A stretch of DNA of 38,062 bases from Coriobacteriia bacterium. GTDB taxonomy: Bacteria > Actinomycetota > Coriobacteriia > WRKU01 > WQUG01. The position numbers and the translations under genes are program-made. This document shows, piece after piece, positions 30,939-38,062 of this stretch. The stretch is from positions 1 through 38,062 of the forward strand of contig WQYT01000008.1 of the NCBI GenBank assembly GCA_009781115.1. Direction: 5' to 3'. The first letter of the stretch is position 1, and each line of letters opens with the position of its first letter. Under the pieces are notes generated by a model, which was not told the origin of the DNA, made no database searches, and saw nothing but the letters and a program-made list of their open reading frames with translations.

Positions 30939-32517
30939 CCTTCTGACAACTGCGCAGATCCGCGACCTTGAGGACAGCGCGGTCCACGAGCAGGGCATCA
31001 CGGAGAAGCGCCTGATGCTTGACGCGGGGACTGCGGTCGCCGATTTTGTGGAGGGAAACTCCTATCAGATGCCGGCGGCGGTAATCTGCGGCCCGGGCAA
31101 AAACGGGGGGGACGGCTGGGTCGCGGCGCGCGTCCTGCATAGCCGGGGCAACAAGGTCACCGTTTATACCACGCAGCATCCCAAGAGCGCCAAAGGCCTC
31201 CTGGCAGAGATCATCTATGAGGCGACAAGCGCCGGTGTGCACTGGGAGTACTGGGAGGTAAGCCCGGGGCCGGATGTCTTTAACACCTACGGGGTGCTGG
31301 TTGACGCTATCCTGGGGATTGGGTGCCGGATTCCTCTGGGGAGCGCGCCGGGAGAGCTGGGCTACTGGGGCCGGATGATGAACCAGTCCCGTTCGCCGGT
31401 TGTGGCCGTTGATGTCCCGACCGGAGTGTCGGGCGATAACGGGAACGTGGATGAGAACGCGGTCCTGGCCGAAGCAACGGTCACGATGCTTGCGGCCAAA
31501 GTCGGGCTGGCCCTGGCCCCTGCGGCGCGCCATACCGGGGACGTGATCGTGGCGGACCTGGGAGTCACGACCGATTCACTTCAGACTCTCTATGACATGC
31601 CGGCTGTGTATGTGGACCAGGAGTACGCGCTTCAGATGCCGCTGCCCGCCTTTGACGCGAATAAGTACTCCCGGGGACGCGCGCTCATCATTGCGGGCAG
31701 CCGGGCCTATCCGGGCGCCGCGGTCATGGCGGCCCTGGCTGCGTGCCGCTGTGGCGCGGGCTACGTGCAGCTGGCCGTGCCTGCCGGCATTGCGCCGCTG
31801 GTGCGGACCCACCTGTTGACGGCGCCGGTCATCGAGCTGCCCGAGACGCGCGAGGGTCTTATCAATGGCCCGAAGGCACTTGAGATGCTGATGGAGCTGA
31901 GCGCCCAGGCAGACAGCGTGCTGATTGGCCCCGGTCTGGGGCGTGACGAGCGCCTGCTTGAAATGGTGCGTCGCCTGGTGCTTGACCGCTGCAGTGCGGT
32001 TACCGACGTGCCGCTGGTCCTTGACGCCGACGCGCTTGCCGCGTTTGAGGGCCACCCGGAACGTCTGCTGGTCACGATGACGGGGCGCCAGATGGTTGTG
32101 ACGCCTCACAGCGGGGAGGCGGCGCGCCTGCTGGGCCGCTCCTTGTCCGCGCATGAGGCGCTGTCGCAGGTACTCAGCCTTGCAAAAGAGCTCTCGGGCC
32201 CGCTGGTTACCTGTGTGTTTAAAGGACCTTCGACCGTGATTGCCAGTCCGTTTGGCACGATCATCGATGGTCAGGGGCCGCCGACGCTTGCGACGGCGGG
32301 CACAGGCGACGTACTGGCGGGGATGATCGTGTCGCTTTTGACGCAGGGGATGGAGCCGCGCATCGCAGCGGCGCTTGCAGTGCGGCTGCAGGCCCACAGC
32401 GCCGCGCTGGCGACCGAGGACCTGACGCCGCTCTCGGTCACGGCGCTCGACGTCATCGACAACATCCCTGACGCCGCCCGCACCCTGATGCAAAGCCTGC
32501 GCCAGGACTATGCGTGA
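30931..32517 (+). CDS. nnr: Bifunctional NAD(P)HX epimerase/dehydratase
   Basis: The product is 528 residues. It repairs hydrated NAD(P)H: the N-terminal epimerase (NnrE, about 1-215) has GPGKNGGDGWVAARVL, VLVDAILGIGC and AVDVPTGVSGDNG. The C-terminal ADP/ATP-dependent dehydratase (NnrD, about 230-525) has RALIIAGSRAYPGAAVMAAL, LIGPGLGRDE, PLVLDADAL, VTPHSGEAARLL, CVFKGPSTVI and ATAGTGDVLAGM with the catalytic Asp. The track start at 30868 is rejected: TTG 30931 has CAAGGAGG at 30914-30921 and gives the usual N-terminus YNLLTTAQIRDLE. It is translationally coupled to acpS. The 3' end borders a repeat cluster. Confidence 0.95.
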   Translation: MYNLLTTAQIRDLEDSAVHEQGITEKRLMLDAGTAVADFVEGNSYQMPAAVICGPGKNGGDGWVAARVLHSRGNKVTVYTTQHPKSAKGLLAEIIYEATSAGVHWEYWEVSPGPDVFNTYGVLVDAILGIGCRIPLGSAPGELGYWGRMMNQSRSPVVAVDVPTGVSGDNGNVDENAVLAEATVTMLAAKVGLALAPAARHTGDVIVADLGVTTDSLQTLYDMPAVYVDQEYALQMPLPAFDANKYSRGRALIIAGSRAYPGAAVMAALAACRCGAGYVQLAVPAGIAPLVRTHLLTAPVIELPETREGLINGPKALEMLMELSAQADSVLIGPGLGRDERLLEMVRRLVLDRCSAVTDVPLVLDADALAAFEGHPERLLVTMTGRQMVVTPHSGEAARLLGRSLSAHEALSQVLSLAKELSGPLVTCVFKGPSTVIASPFGTIIDGQGPPTLATAGTGDVLAGMIVSLLTQGMEPRIAAALAVRLQAHSAALATEDLTPLSVTALDVIDNIPDAARTLMQSLRQDYA

Positions 32518-32812
32518 GAGTGTGAGTAGAAACAACCCTGCAGCAAAGGCGCGCCGAGTCGTCGCGGAGGGTGAGCCGCAGCAGGGCCCGGACGCAGGCG
32601 CGCCGAGTCGTCGCGCCCTACGGGACCTCTGCTGGATGGGACTGCTACAGCTGTCGCCTGATGATTATTCTGGCGCTAGCTGTGCTTGCTCCGGCTGGCT
32701 CCCGCCCCGTAGGGCGCGACGACTCGGCGCGCCTGGGTACTGGGCAGCGAGCTCGGACCCCTGCGACGACGGCAGCCGGCAGTAAGTGGCAAAGTAATTG
32801 GAGGTAAAGGTA
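32518..32812. repeat. Cluster of GGCGCGCC-family repeats between nnr and alr
   Basis: Direct copies at 32544-32566 and 32594-32621 and an inverted one at 32709-32735. The last two form a stem of about 27 bp with an 87-nt loop that ends in the AGCTAGCGCCAGA piece seen in ispE. The ORFs 32510-32785 and 32571-32807 are repeat-borne. The only other signal is the alr ribosome site GGAGG (32800-32804). Confidence 0.8.
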
Positions 32813-34033
32813 ATGACCGCACATCGTGATGCCTGGGTAGAGATCGACCTGGGCGCCCTGCAGGCTAACGTACGTACCTTCTGCGAGCTTATTGGCCCGC
32901 GCACGCAATTCATGGCCGTGGTCAAGGCCGATGCCTACGGGCACGGCGCCATCCGCTGCGCCACGGCGGCGCTGGAGGCGGGCGCGACCTGGCTGGGCGT
33001 GGCCACCGCCGACGAAGCGCTCGAACTGCGCGCCGCAGGCGACGTCGCTGCCGCTACCCCTCCGGCCCTGGCTACGCCCGCCACACGCGGCGGGGCGGCG
33101 ACTCTCGCAGACGTCCCGATCCTGGTCTTCGCCGAGGTCCCGGAAACGGCGCTGGCGGAGCTGATCGAGGCGCACGTCGATCTCTGCGCGAGCAGCCTGC
33201 GCTTCCTGAAGGCTGCCTCTCGCGAAGCCGCCCGGCTGGGACAGACCGCACGCTTCCACCTGAAAGTTGACACCGGCATGCATCGCATTGGCGTGGCGCC
33301 CGATGAGGCGGCGCGCGTCCTGCTTGAAATCGAGGACCTCCCCGGCCTCCAGCTGGCGGGCGTGTTTACGCACTTTGCCACGGCAGATGTGGAGGGGGAC
33401 TGGGATGCGGGCGTGCAGCTGCGCCGCTTCGAGGCGGCGCTTGCGGCCATCCGCAACACCGGCATTGACATCCCGCTTGTGCACGCGGCCAACTCCGCGG
33501 CGGCGGTGCTGATACCTGAGGCGCGCTACGATATGGTGCGCGTGGGCATCTCGCTCTACGGCCTGTATGCCAGCGAGGACACGCCGCGCCACATCAAGCT
33601 GCATCCGGTCATGTCGGTCAAGGCGCGCACCACGCTGGTCAAAACGATCGCCACCGGCGAGGGTGTCAGCTACGGGCTGACCTGGCGTGCTCCCAAACCA
33701 ACCCGCATCGCGACGCTGCCGCTCGGCTACGCTGATGGCATGCCGCGGCGCCTGAGCAATCGCCTGGAGTTCCTGCTGGAGCGCAATGGCCGCCGCATCG
33801 ACCAGGCAGGGCGCATCTGCATGGACCAGCTCATGGCAGAAATCCCTGCGGGCGAGCAGGTCGAAGCGGGGGACACGTTCATCATCATCGGGCAGGCAAA
33901 CGTAGCCGCCAACGATCTGTACCGGGCGCATACTAACGCGATCACCGTCGAGCAGTACGCGAAGGCGGCAGACTCGATCGAACACGAGATCACAATCGGT
34001 TTTGGAAGGCGCTTAGAGAAAATCTACCTCTAG
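32813..34033 (+). CDS. alr: Alanine racemase
   Basis: The product is 406 residues. This PLP-dependent enzyme makes D-alanine for peptidoglycan. Seen: WVEIDLGALQANVRTF, the PLP lysine in MAVVKADAYGHG (about 35-46), KVDTGMHRIGV, GVFTHFATAD, MVRVGISLYGLYAS, EGVSYGLTWRA (catalytic Tyr), GYADGMPRRLSN and GRICMDQLMAE. ATG 32813 is placed by GGAGGTAAAGG, against the track TTG 32798. Residues about 78-105 hold an Ala/Pro/Thr-rich insertion (VAAATPPALATPATRGGA) not expected in the family; it is low complexity rather than clearly repeat-derived. A REP cluster follows the gene. Confidence 0.96.
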   Translation: MTAHRDAWVEIDLGALQANVRTFCELIGPRTQFMAVVKADAYGHGAIRCATAALEAGATWLGVATADEALELRAAGDVAAATPPALATPATRGGAATLADVPILVFAEVPETALAELIEAHVDLCASSLRFLKAASREAARLGQTARFHLKVDTGMHRIGVAPDEAARVLLEIEDLPGLQLAGVFTHFATADVEGDWDAGVQLRRFEAALAAIRNTGIDIPLVHAANSAAAVLIPEARYDMVRVGISLYGLYASEDTPRHIKLHPVMSVKARTTLVKTIATGEGVSYGLTWRAPKPTRIATLPLGYADGMPRRLSNRLEFLLERNGRRIDQAGRICMDQLMAEIPAGEQVEAGDTFIIIGQANVAANDLYRAHTNAITVEQYAKAADSIEHEITIGFGRRLEKIYL

Positions 34034-34062
34034 ACGCGCCTGGATGCCGCCCGCCGGACTTT

Positions 34063-34097
34063 GCTGACAGAATTACCCCAGGGGTAATTCTGTCAGC
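34063..34097. repeat. REP palindrome, TGACAGAATTACCCC family
   Basis: GCTGACAGAATTACCCC-A- mirrored: perfect 17-bp arms. First of three elements between alr and the next gene. Confidence 0.9.
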
Positions 34098-34126
34098 TGG
34101 GCCCCTGTTGCCCTCCGCGATGCCTC

Positions 34127-34220
34127 GTGTGTCAGGGGGACGTATAACTTGACACATTCCTTTGCCCTGACAGAAGAATTATCTGGTGAATGTGTCAAGT
34201 TATACGTCCCCCTGACACAC
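34127..34220. repeat. Long inverted repeat, GTCAGGGGGACGTATAACTTG family
   Basis: Perfect 33-bp arms (34127-34159/34188-34220) around a 28-nt loop. The GGGGGACG core and TGTCA outer part recall the elements at 26775 and 27866, with TATAACTTGACA in place of GTTCTCTTGTCT. Confidence 0.92.
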
Positions 34221-34230
34221 CCCTGACACA

Positions 34231-34261
34231 TGACAGAATTACCCCTGGGGTAATTCTGTCA
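34231..34261. repeat. REP palindrome, TGACAGAATTACCCC family
   Basis: Perfect 15-bp arms around T. It is flanked on both sides by CCCCTGACACA, so it appears inserted inside or next to a short direct repeat. Confidence 0.9.
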
Positions 34262-34351
34262 CTGACACACCCCTGACACACGGCGTCTGCTGGGTCCGAT
34301 GATACGCTACACTATAAACACGAGTTTACTGCGCCAATGGAAGGGGCCCAA

Positions 34352-35782
34352 ATGGATCAAACTACCAACTTTGTTGCAAGTCGCGTACGGAAGCTGCTGC
34401 TTGCGCGCGCTTTAATCAGTATCGTTATCGCCGTGATTATTGTCGGTGTTGCGATGGCGGCGGGCGCTCCTTTCAGAAGCCTTCTCAAACCGGTCAAGAA
34501 CCTGGGCACGAGTACCCAGATCAGTACGTCCCAGATAAAGACGAACATGATCGTACGCATCAAGGCTGACGAGATCTATGACACGGGCATTTATTACTAC
34601 GGGGACAGCAGCGGGAAGGTCGGGATCGTCAATCTTAAGAATGGCGCCCTGCTGATCAACATCCCCAGCGCGCAGGAAAGCGTTATCGGCAAGACGAACG
34701 TGGAGCTGACCGGCGCCATCGCGACGATCACTTCCACTCGGTCGGGGAACGTCGATAAGTTCATCAATGGGATCGCCCAGGATGAGAAGATGACCGCTGG
34801 GCAGCAGGCTGCGCTTCGTGCGAGTATCCCGGACGTGCAGCTCAATTACAACAACGGCTGGGTTTTCTCGTTGGCGCTCACCTGGATCGCGACCATCGCG
34901 TGCGCGCTGTTAATCCTGGACGCGATCTCACGGCTCATACTGCTTGGTTCTCCGGAGCGCTCGTCGGCGTATCGGCGGCTCGTCAAGAAGGGCTCGCCGG
35001 TATCGGTGGCGGAGCTGGCGGCCAAACTTGATGAGGCGGCTGCGGGCGGCACTGTTACGCGGGTGGGCAAGTCGCTCTACTTCTGTCCGGAGGTCGTGGC
35101 TTCCTTTGCCGGCGCCAGCGGACAGCTGCATCCGGCTGATGATCTCATCTGGATTTATGTCAAAGTGATGCGTCGCCGCATCTATGGCGTCGTCCCGGCG
35201 GGGAGTAACTGGAGCGTGATGCTCTGCTTCACTGACAAGCGGGCGGTCACCATGGCTGCGCGCAACGAGGCTCAGGCCAAAGATCGCATTCAGGAGATCC
35301 TCAGTATTCATCCAAACGTACTCTCGGGCCACTCCTCTGATCGCCAGGCAAAGTTCAACATGGGCAATATGGACGCACTGCGCCGTGACCTGCAGAACCA
35401 GGGGCATCCGGTCGCTTCGACTGCTCCCGCTCCCATTCCGGCGGCGTCGGGTGCGGTGCAGGAGCCCCAGCCCCAGCCCCATGATCCGGCCCTGTTGTCA
35501 GGGCCTGGGACGGCGCCTGTGCCTGCGCCGACCTCGGCTTTGGAGCAGAAGCAGAGCTGGGCGACGGGGCAGTTTGTCTCGAAGACCGACAAAGAAGTGC
35601 GCAGGCAGATGAAGGCCGCGAAGAAGGAGGCCCGGGCGAAGAGGCGGCGCGGCGAGTTTGACGCGCGTGATGTCTCCGCCCCGCCGGTCGACATGCAGGC
35701 GAGCGCGCCCAAAGAAGCGACCGCTCCCCATGAGGCGTCGAGCTTTGGACTGGGCGACGACGAATTCGGTGGCGACTTCTGA
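34352..35782 (+). CDS. Two-helix membrane protein with long charged C-terminus, unknown
   Basis: The product is 476 residues. ATG 34352 has GGAAGGGG upstream and removes five residues of the track ORF. TM1 is ALISIVIAVIIVGVAMAAGA (about 21-40); an extracytoplasmic domain (about 45-165) holds IVRIKADEIYDTGIYYYGDS; TM2 is WVFSLALTWIATIACALLIL (about 171-190). A cytosolic domain (about 205-335) contains LIWIYVKVMRRRIYGVVPAG and CFTDKRAVTMAARNEA, which looks like a small PH-like or DUF sheet. A Pro/Ala linker, a Lys/Arg-rich stretch (RRQMKAAKKEARAKRRR) and an acidic end GLGDDEFGGDF follow. I do not recognise the family with confidence. Confidence 0.65.
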   Translation: MDQTTNFVASRVRKLLLARALISIVIAVIIVGVAMAAGAPFRSLLKPVKNLGTSTQISTSQIKTNMIVRIKADEIYDTGIYYYGDSSGKVGIVNLKNGALLINIPSAQESVIGKTNVELTGAIATITSTRSGNVDKFINGIAQDEKMTAGQQAALRASIPDVQLNYNNGWVFSLALTWIATIACALLILDAISRLILLGSPERSSAYRRLVKKGSPVSVAELAAKLDEAAAGGTVTRVGKSLYFCPEVVASFAGASGQLHPADDLIWIYVKVMRRRIYGVVPAGSNWSVMLCFTDKRAVTMAARNEAQAKDRIQEILSIHPNVLSGHSSDRQAKFNMGNMDALRRDLQNQGHPVASTAPAPIPAASGAVQEPQPQPHDPALLSGPGTAPVPAPTSALEQKQSWATGQFVSKTDKEVRRQMKAAKKEARAKRRRGEFDARDVSAPPVDMQASAPKEATAPHEASSFGLGDDEFGGDF

Positions 35783-36042
35783 CGCATCTAAACGCCGTCT
35801 GGCGTCGTTCCCGCAAAACTCACGGCCTTATAGGCCGCATCGTTTCGCGGCGCCTGGCCAGGCGACGTTTATCTTGCGTCAGATAAGTAGCCGACTACTC
35901 TCTTGTCATCAGGTATCTTCTTTGTCATCCTGCGCTGCGCGTAGTCGCAGTGCGCGCAATGACATGATAAGGGGATCTTTTAATATCGTGCTGTATAATG
36001 GTTCTACCGCAAAGCCAACCGCAGCACAGAAAGGTTCCACCC
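35783..36042. other. Spacer with repeat arm and probable guaB -10
   Basis: It has a CGGCCT-TAT-AGGCCG-type hairpin (about 35822-35836), a degenerate CATCCTGCG..GTAGTCGCAG repeat (35927-35966) and TATAAT at 35994-35999, a good -10 for guaB 44 nt upstream of its start. A -35 is not obvious. Confidence 0.5.
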
Positions 36043-37563
36043 GTGGCACATTTCTATAACGACCCCTCCCGCACCTTCAGCGAATACCTGCTCCTTCCGG
36101 ACTACACCGACAAGGACTGCGTGCCGGACAACGTGAGCCTGCGCACGCCGATCGTGAAATTCGCGCGCGGCGATGAGGCGCCGCTGCACCTCAACATCCC
36201 GCTGAGCTCGGCGATCATGCAATCGGTGAGCGGCGACCGGATGGCCGTGGCGCTCGCGCAGCAGGGTGGCATCAGCTTCATCTACGGAGCGCAGTCCATC
36301 GAGAGCGAGGCGGCGATGGTGCGCCGCGTCAAGGACTTCAAGGCCGGCTTCGTGCGCAGCGACAGCAACCTGAGCGCGACCTCGACGCTGGCAGACGTCA
36401 CCGCTCTCAAAGAGGCCAACGGGCACTCGACGATGGCAGTCACCGAGGACGGCACCAACAACGGCAAGCTGCTCGGCATCGTGACCGGGCGCGACTATCG
36501 CGTCAGCCGCATGGATCCGAGCACGCCGGTCACGACCTTCATGACGCCTCTGAGCAAGCTGATCTATGCCGAGGAGGGCGTCAGCCTGGCGGAGGCCAAC
36601 GACATCTTATGGGATCACAAGCTCAACGCGCTCCCCATCCTGGACGGCGCGGGGCGGCTGGCCTACTTCGTGTTCCGCAAGGACTACGACACGCACAAAC
36701 ACAACGCCCAGGAGGTGCTGGACACGCACAAGCGCTACCTGGTGGGCGCCGGCATCAACACACGCGACTACACCGAGCGCATCCCCGCGCTGGTCGAGGC
36801 GGGCGCCGATGTGCTCTGCATCGACAGTTCCGAGGGTTTCACGGAGTGGCAGCGCGAGACGATCGCCTGGGTGCGCAGCGAGTTCGGCGAGGCGGTCAAG
36901 ATCGGCGCCGGCAACGTGGTCGACCGCGAGGGATTCCGCTTTCTGGCTGAGGCGGGAGCGGACTTCGTCAAGATCGGCATCGGCGGCGGCAGCATCTGCA
37001 TCACGCGCGAGACCAAGGGCATCGGCCGCGGGCAGGCGAGCGCGGTCATCGAGGTGGCCGACGAGCGCAACCGCTACTTCGAGGAGACCGGCATCTATGT
37101 GCCGCTGTGCAGTGATGGCGGCATCGTCTATGACTACCACATGACGCTCGCGCTGGCGATGGGCGCCGACTTCCTCATGCTGGGGCGCTACTTTGCCCGC
37201 TTTGACGAGTCGCCCTCGGCGCGCATCAACCTCAACGGCACGATGGTCAAGGAGTACTGGGGCGAGGGGAGCAACCGCGCCCGCAATTGGCAGCGCTACG
37301 ACAGTGGCGGCGAGGCGCCGAGCGCGGCCGTCCAGGCTCGGCTGAGCTTCGAGGAGGGCGTCGATTCCTACGTGCCCTACGCCGGGCGCCTGAAGGACAA
37401 CGTCGAGCTGAGCCTGAAGAAGGTCCGGTCGACCATGTGCAACTGCGGCGTGCTGACGATCCCCGACCTTCAGAGCAAGGCGAAGCTCACCGTGGTGAGC
37501 GCCACCAGCATCGTCGAAGGCGGCGCGCATGATGTTATCCAGAAGAACCCCGAGCGAAGATAA
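36043..37563 (+). CDS. guaB: IMP dehydrogenase
   Basis: The product is 506 residues. It oxidises IMP to XMP, the committed step of GMP synthesis. GTG 36043 with AGAAAGG upstream is chosen over ATG 35998 because it gives the [20 protein letters not shown] start typical of this subgroup. Seen: [20 protein letters not shown]; a CBS pair (about 100-220) with [10 protein letters not shown] and [46 protein letters not shown] with catalytic Cys319; [21 protein letters not shown]; and [13 protein letters not shown] (flap and monovalent-cation region). It ends [13 protein letters not shown]. Single gene with its own promoter. Confidence 0.95.
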   Translation: MAHFYNDPSRTFSEYLLLPDYTDKDCVPDNVSLRTPIVKFARGDEAPLHLNIPLSSAIMQSVSGDRMAVALAQQGGISFIYGAQSIESEAAMVRRVKDFKAGFVRSDSNLSATSTLADVTALKEANGHSTMAVTEDGTNNGKLLGIVTGRDYRVSRMDPSTPVTTFMTPLSKLIYAEEGVSLAEANDILWDHKLNALPILDGAGRLAYFVFRKDYDTHKHNAQEVLDTHKRYLVGAGINTRDYTERIPALVEAGADVLCIDSSEGFTEWQRETIAWVRSEFGEAVKIGAGNVVDREGFRFLAEAGADFVKIGIGGGSICITRETKGIGRGQASAVIEVADERNRYFEETGIYVPLCSDGGIVYDYHMTLALAMGADFLMLGRYFARFDESPSARINLNGTMVKEYWGEGSNRARNWQRYDSGGEAPSAAVQARLSFEEGVDSYVPYAGRLKDNVELSLKKVRSTMCNCGVLTIPDLQSKAKLTVVSATSIVEGGAHDVIQKNPERR

Positions 37564-37802
37564 TTGCCCGGCAATAATCTCGCAACTCATGCGTAGGGCG
37601 CGTCGACCCGACGCGCCTTCCCACAGGCAAAACAGCACTAAAGAAAACCTAGATCTCACAACCACAAGGCGCACACATGTGCGGGTTTGCGGTACAATAG
37701 ATATCAAAGAACTTAACGCCGGGGCAACCCGGATCGTTGCTCGCCAGCCAGAGCTGCGCGCTGCCATCGATACCATCGTTATCAACATCGAAGGAGCGTG
37801 AC
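37564..37802. other. Spacer with GGCGCGCC-type repeat and possible short leader ORF
   Basis: A repeat copy GTAGGGCGCGTCGACCCGAC followed by GCGCC lies at 37592-37620. CGCACA-CA-TGTGCG (37670-37683) is a small dyad. A possible 40-codon ORF from GTG 37679 to TGA 37801 (ELNAGATRIVARQPEL) ends just before the next gene; it has no visible ribosome site and may be noise. Confidence 0.35.
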
Positions 37803-38062
37803 ATGGAAAACAAGATCCAACTGTTTGAGGGACAACAAGTTCGCCACGAGTGGGATGCGGAAAGGGAAAAGCTGTGGCTTTCAGTGCTTGATGTCATAGC
37901 TGTTTTGACCGAACAGCCTGATTATCAAAAAGTTCGGAATTACTGGAAGTGGTTGAAAAAGAAGCTGATCGATGAGGGTAGTCAGTTGGTTAGTAATACT
38001 ACCCAACTGAAACTGGAGGCGGCTGATGGGAAGTATTACAAGACAGATGTTATGGATACTGA
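37803..38062 (+). CDS. BRO-N/DinD-like protein (partial, runs off the window)
   Basis: The frame is open from ATG 37803 (GAAGGAGCG upstream) to the window end, at least 86 residues. It reads IQLFEGQQVRHEWDAEREKL, WLSVLDVIAVLTEQPDYQKV, NYWKWLKKKLIDEGSQLV then KYYKTDVMDT. This is the BRO-N prophage-antirepressor fold as found in DNA-damage-inducible protein D and in many accessory genes. AT-richer than guaB, suggesting acquisition. No SOS box was recognised upstream. The C-terminal domain, which would decide the subtype, is outside the window. Confidence 0.8.
   Translation, partial: MENKIQLFEGQQVRHEWDAEREKLWLSVLDVIAVLTEQPDYQKVRNYWKWLKKKLIDEGSQLVSNTTQLKLEAADGKYYKTDVMDT

Noticed and set aside
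32510-32807. ORFs of 78-91 codons between nnr and alr
   Set aside because: Encoded by the GGCGCGCC repeat cluster; no independent ribosome site or conserved motif.
32645-33985. 446-codon minus-strand ORF
   Set aside because: Antisense of alr, which has all family motifs; typical GC-rich shadow frame.
36607-37788. 393-codon minus-strand ORF
   Set aside because: Antisense of guaB; no domain motifs.

Overview
The window looks like chromosomal DNA of a high-GC Gram-positive bacterium. The best guess is an actinobacterium of the Coriobacteriia type, and this is inference. The reasons are a sortase-anchored adhesin, many Sec/lipobox lipoproteins, an arginine deiminase, Veg, the veg-ispE gene order and an unusually long IMP dehydrogenase. 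Core genes are GC-rich with strong AGGAGG-type ribosome sites. Several accessory genes are visibly AT-richer.

Layout. 1-187: tail of a MacB/FtsX-type ABC permease. 751-5001: a 1416-residue wall-anchored adhesin with a putative internal thioester. 5120-7438: an SDR oxidoreductase and a secreted beta-helix membrane protein. 7439-10510: an accessory block with a HigB/HigA-type pair, an AT-rich two-helix membrane protein and a HicA/HicB pair; a 122-bp direct repeat precedes each toxin-antitoxin pair. 10523-12670: groES-groEL. 12812-13864: another toxin/ribbon-helix-helix pair between 146/139-bp direct repeats. 14067-19609: a lipoprotein island (DUF3298-like, two LprI-like copies of which one is frameshifted, two BamE/BLIP-like copies) placed between the two halves of a broken SH3b-CHAP gene and carrying a decayed antitoxin copy. 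19661-23586: a Fic remnant, an AAA ATPase preceded by five regularly spaced repeats, an arginine deiminase whose catalytic cysteine is alanine, and two opposed DUF4143-ATPase relics. 23611-26778: a lipoprotein and a two-component system. 26922-27864: tRNA-Arg(ACG) and an amidohydrolase between two perfect long palindromes. 28075-34033: housekeeping cluster veg-ispE-nucleotidyltransferase-acpS-nnrE/D-alr. 34352-37563: a membrane protein and guaB. 37803-end: start of a BRO-N/DinD-like gene.

The strongest theme is repeat traffic. At least four families of palindromic REP-like elements are present. Two of them have entered coding sequence in frame: one in the middle of ispE and one at the C-terminus of the response regulator. 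The toxin-antitoxin modules sit next to duplicated segments whose edges lie in terminator hairpins, and gene relics cluster around them. No transposase, integrase, CRISPR array or sortase gene is visible. All functional calls rest on reading motifs by eye; no database search was possible.
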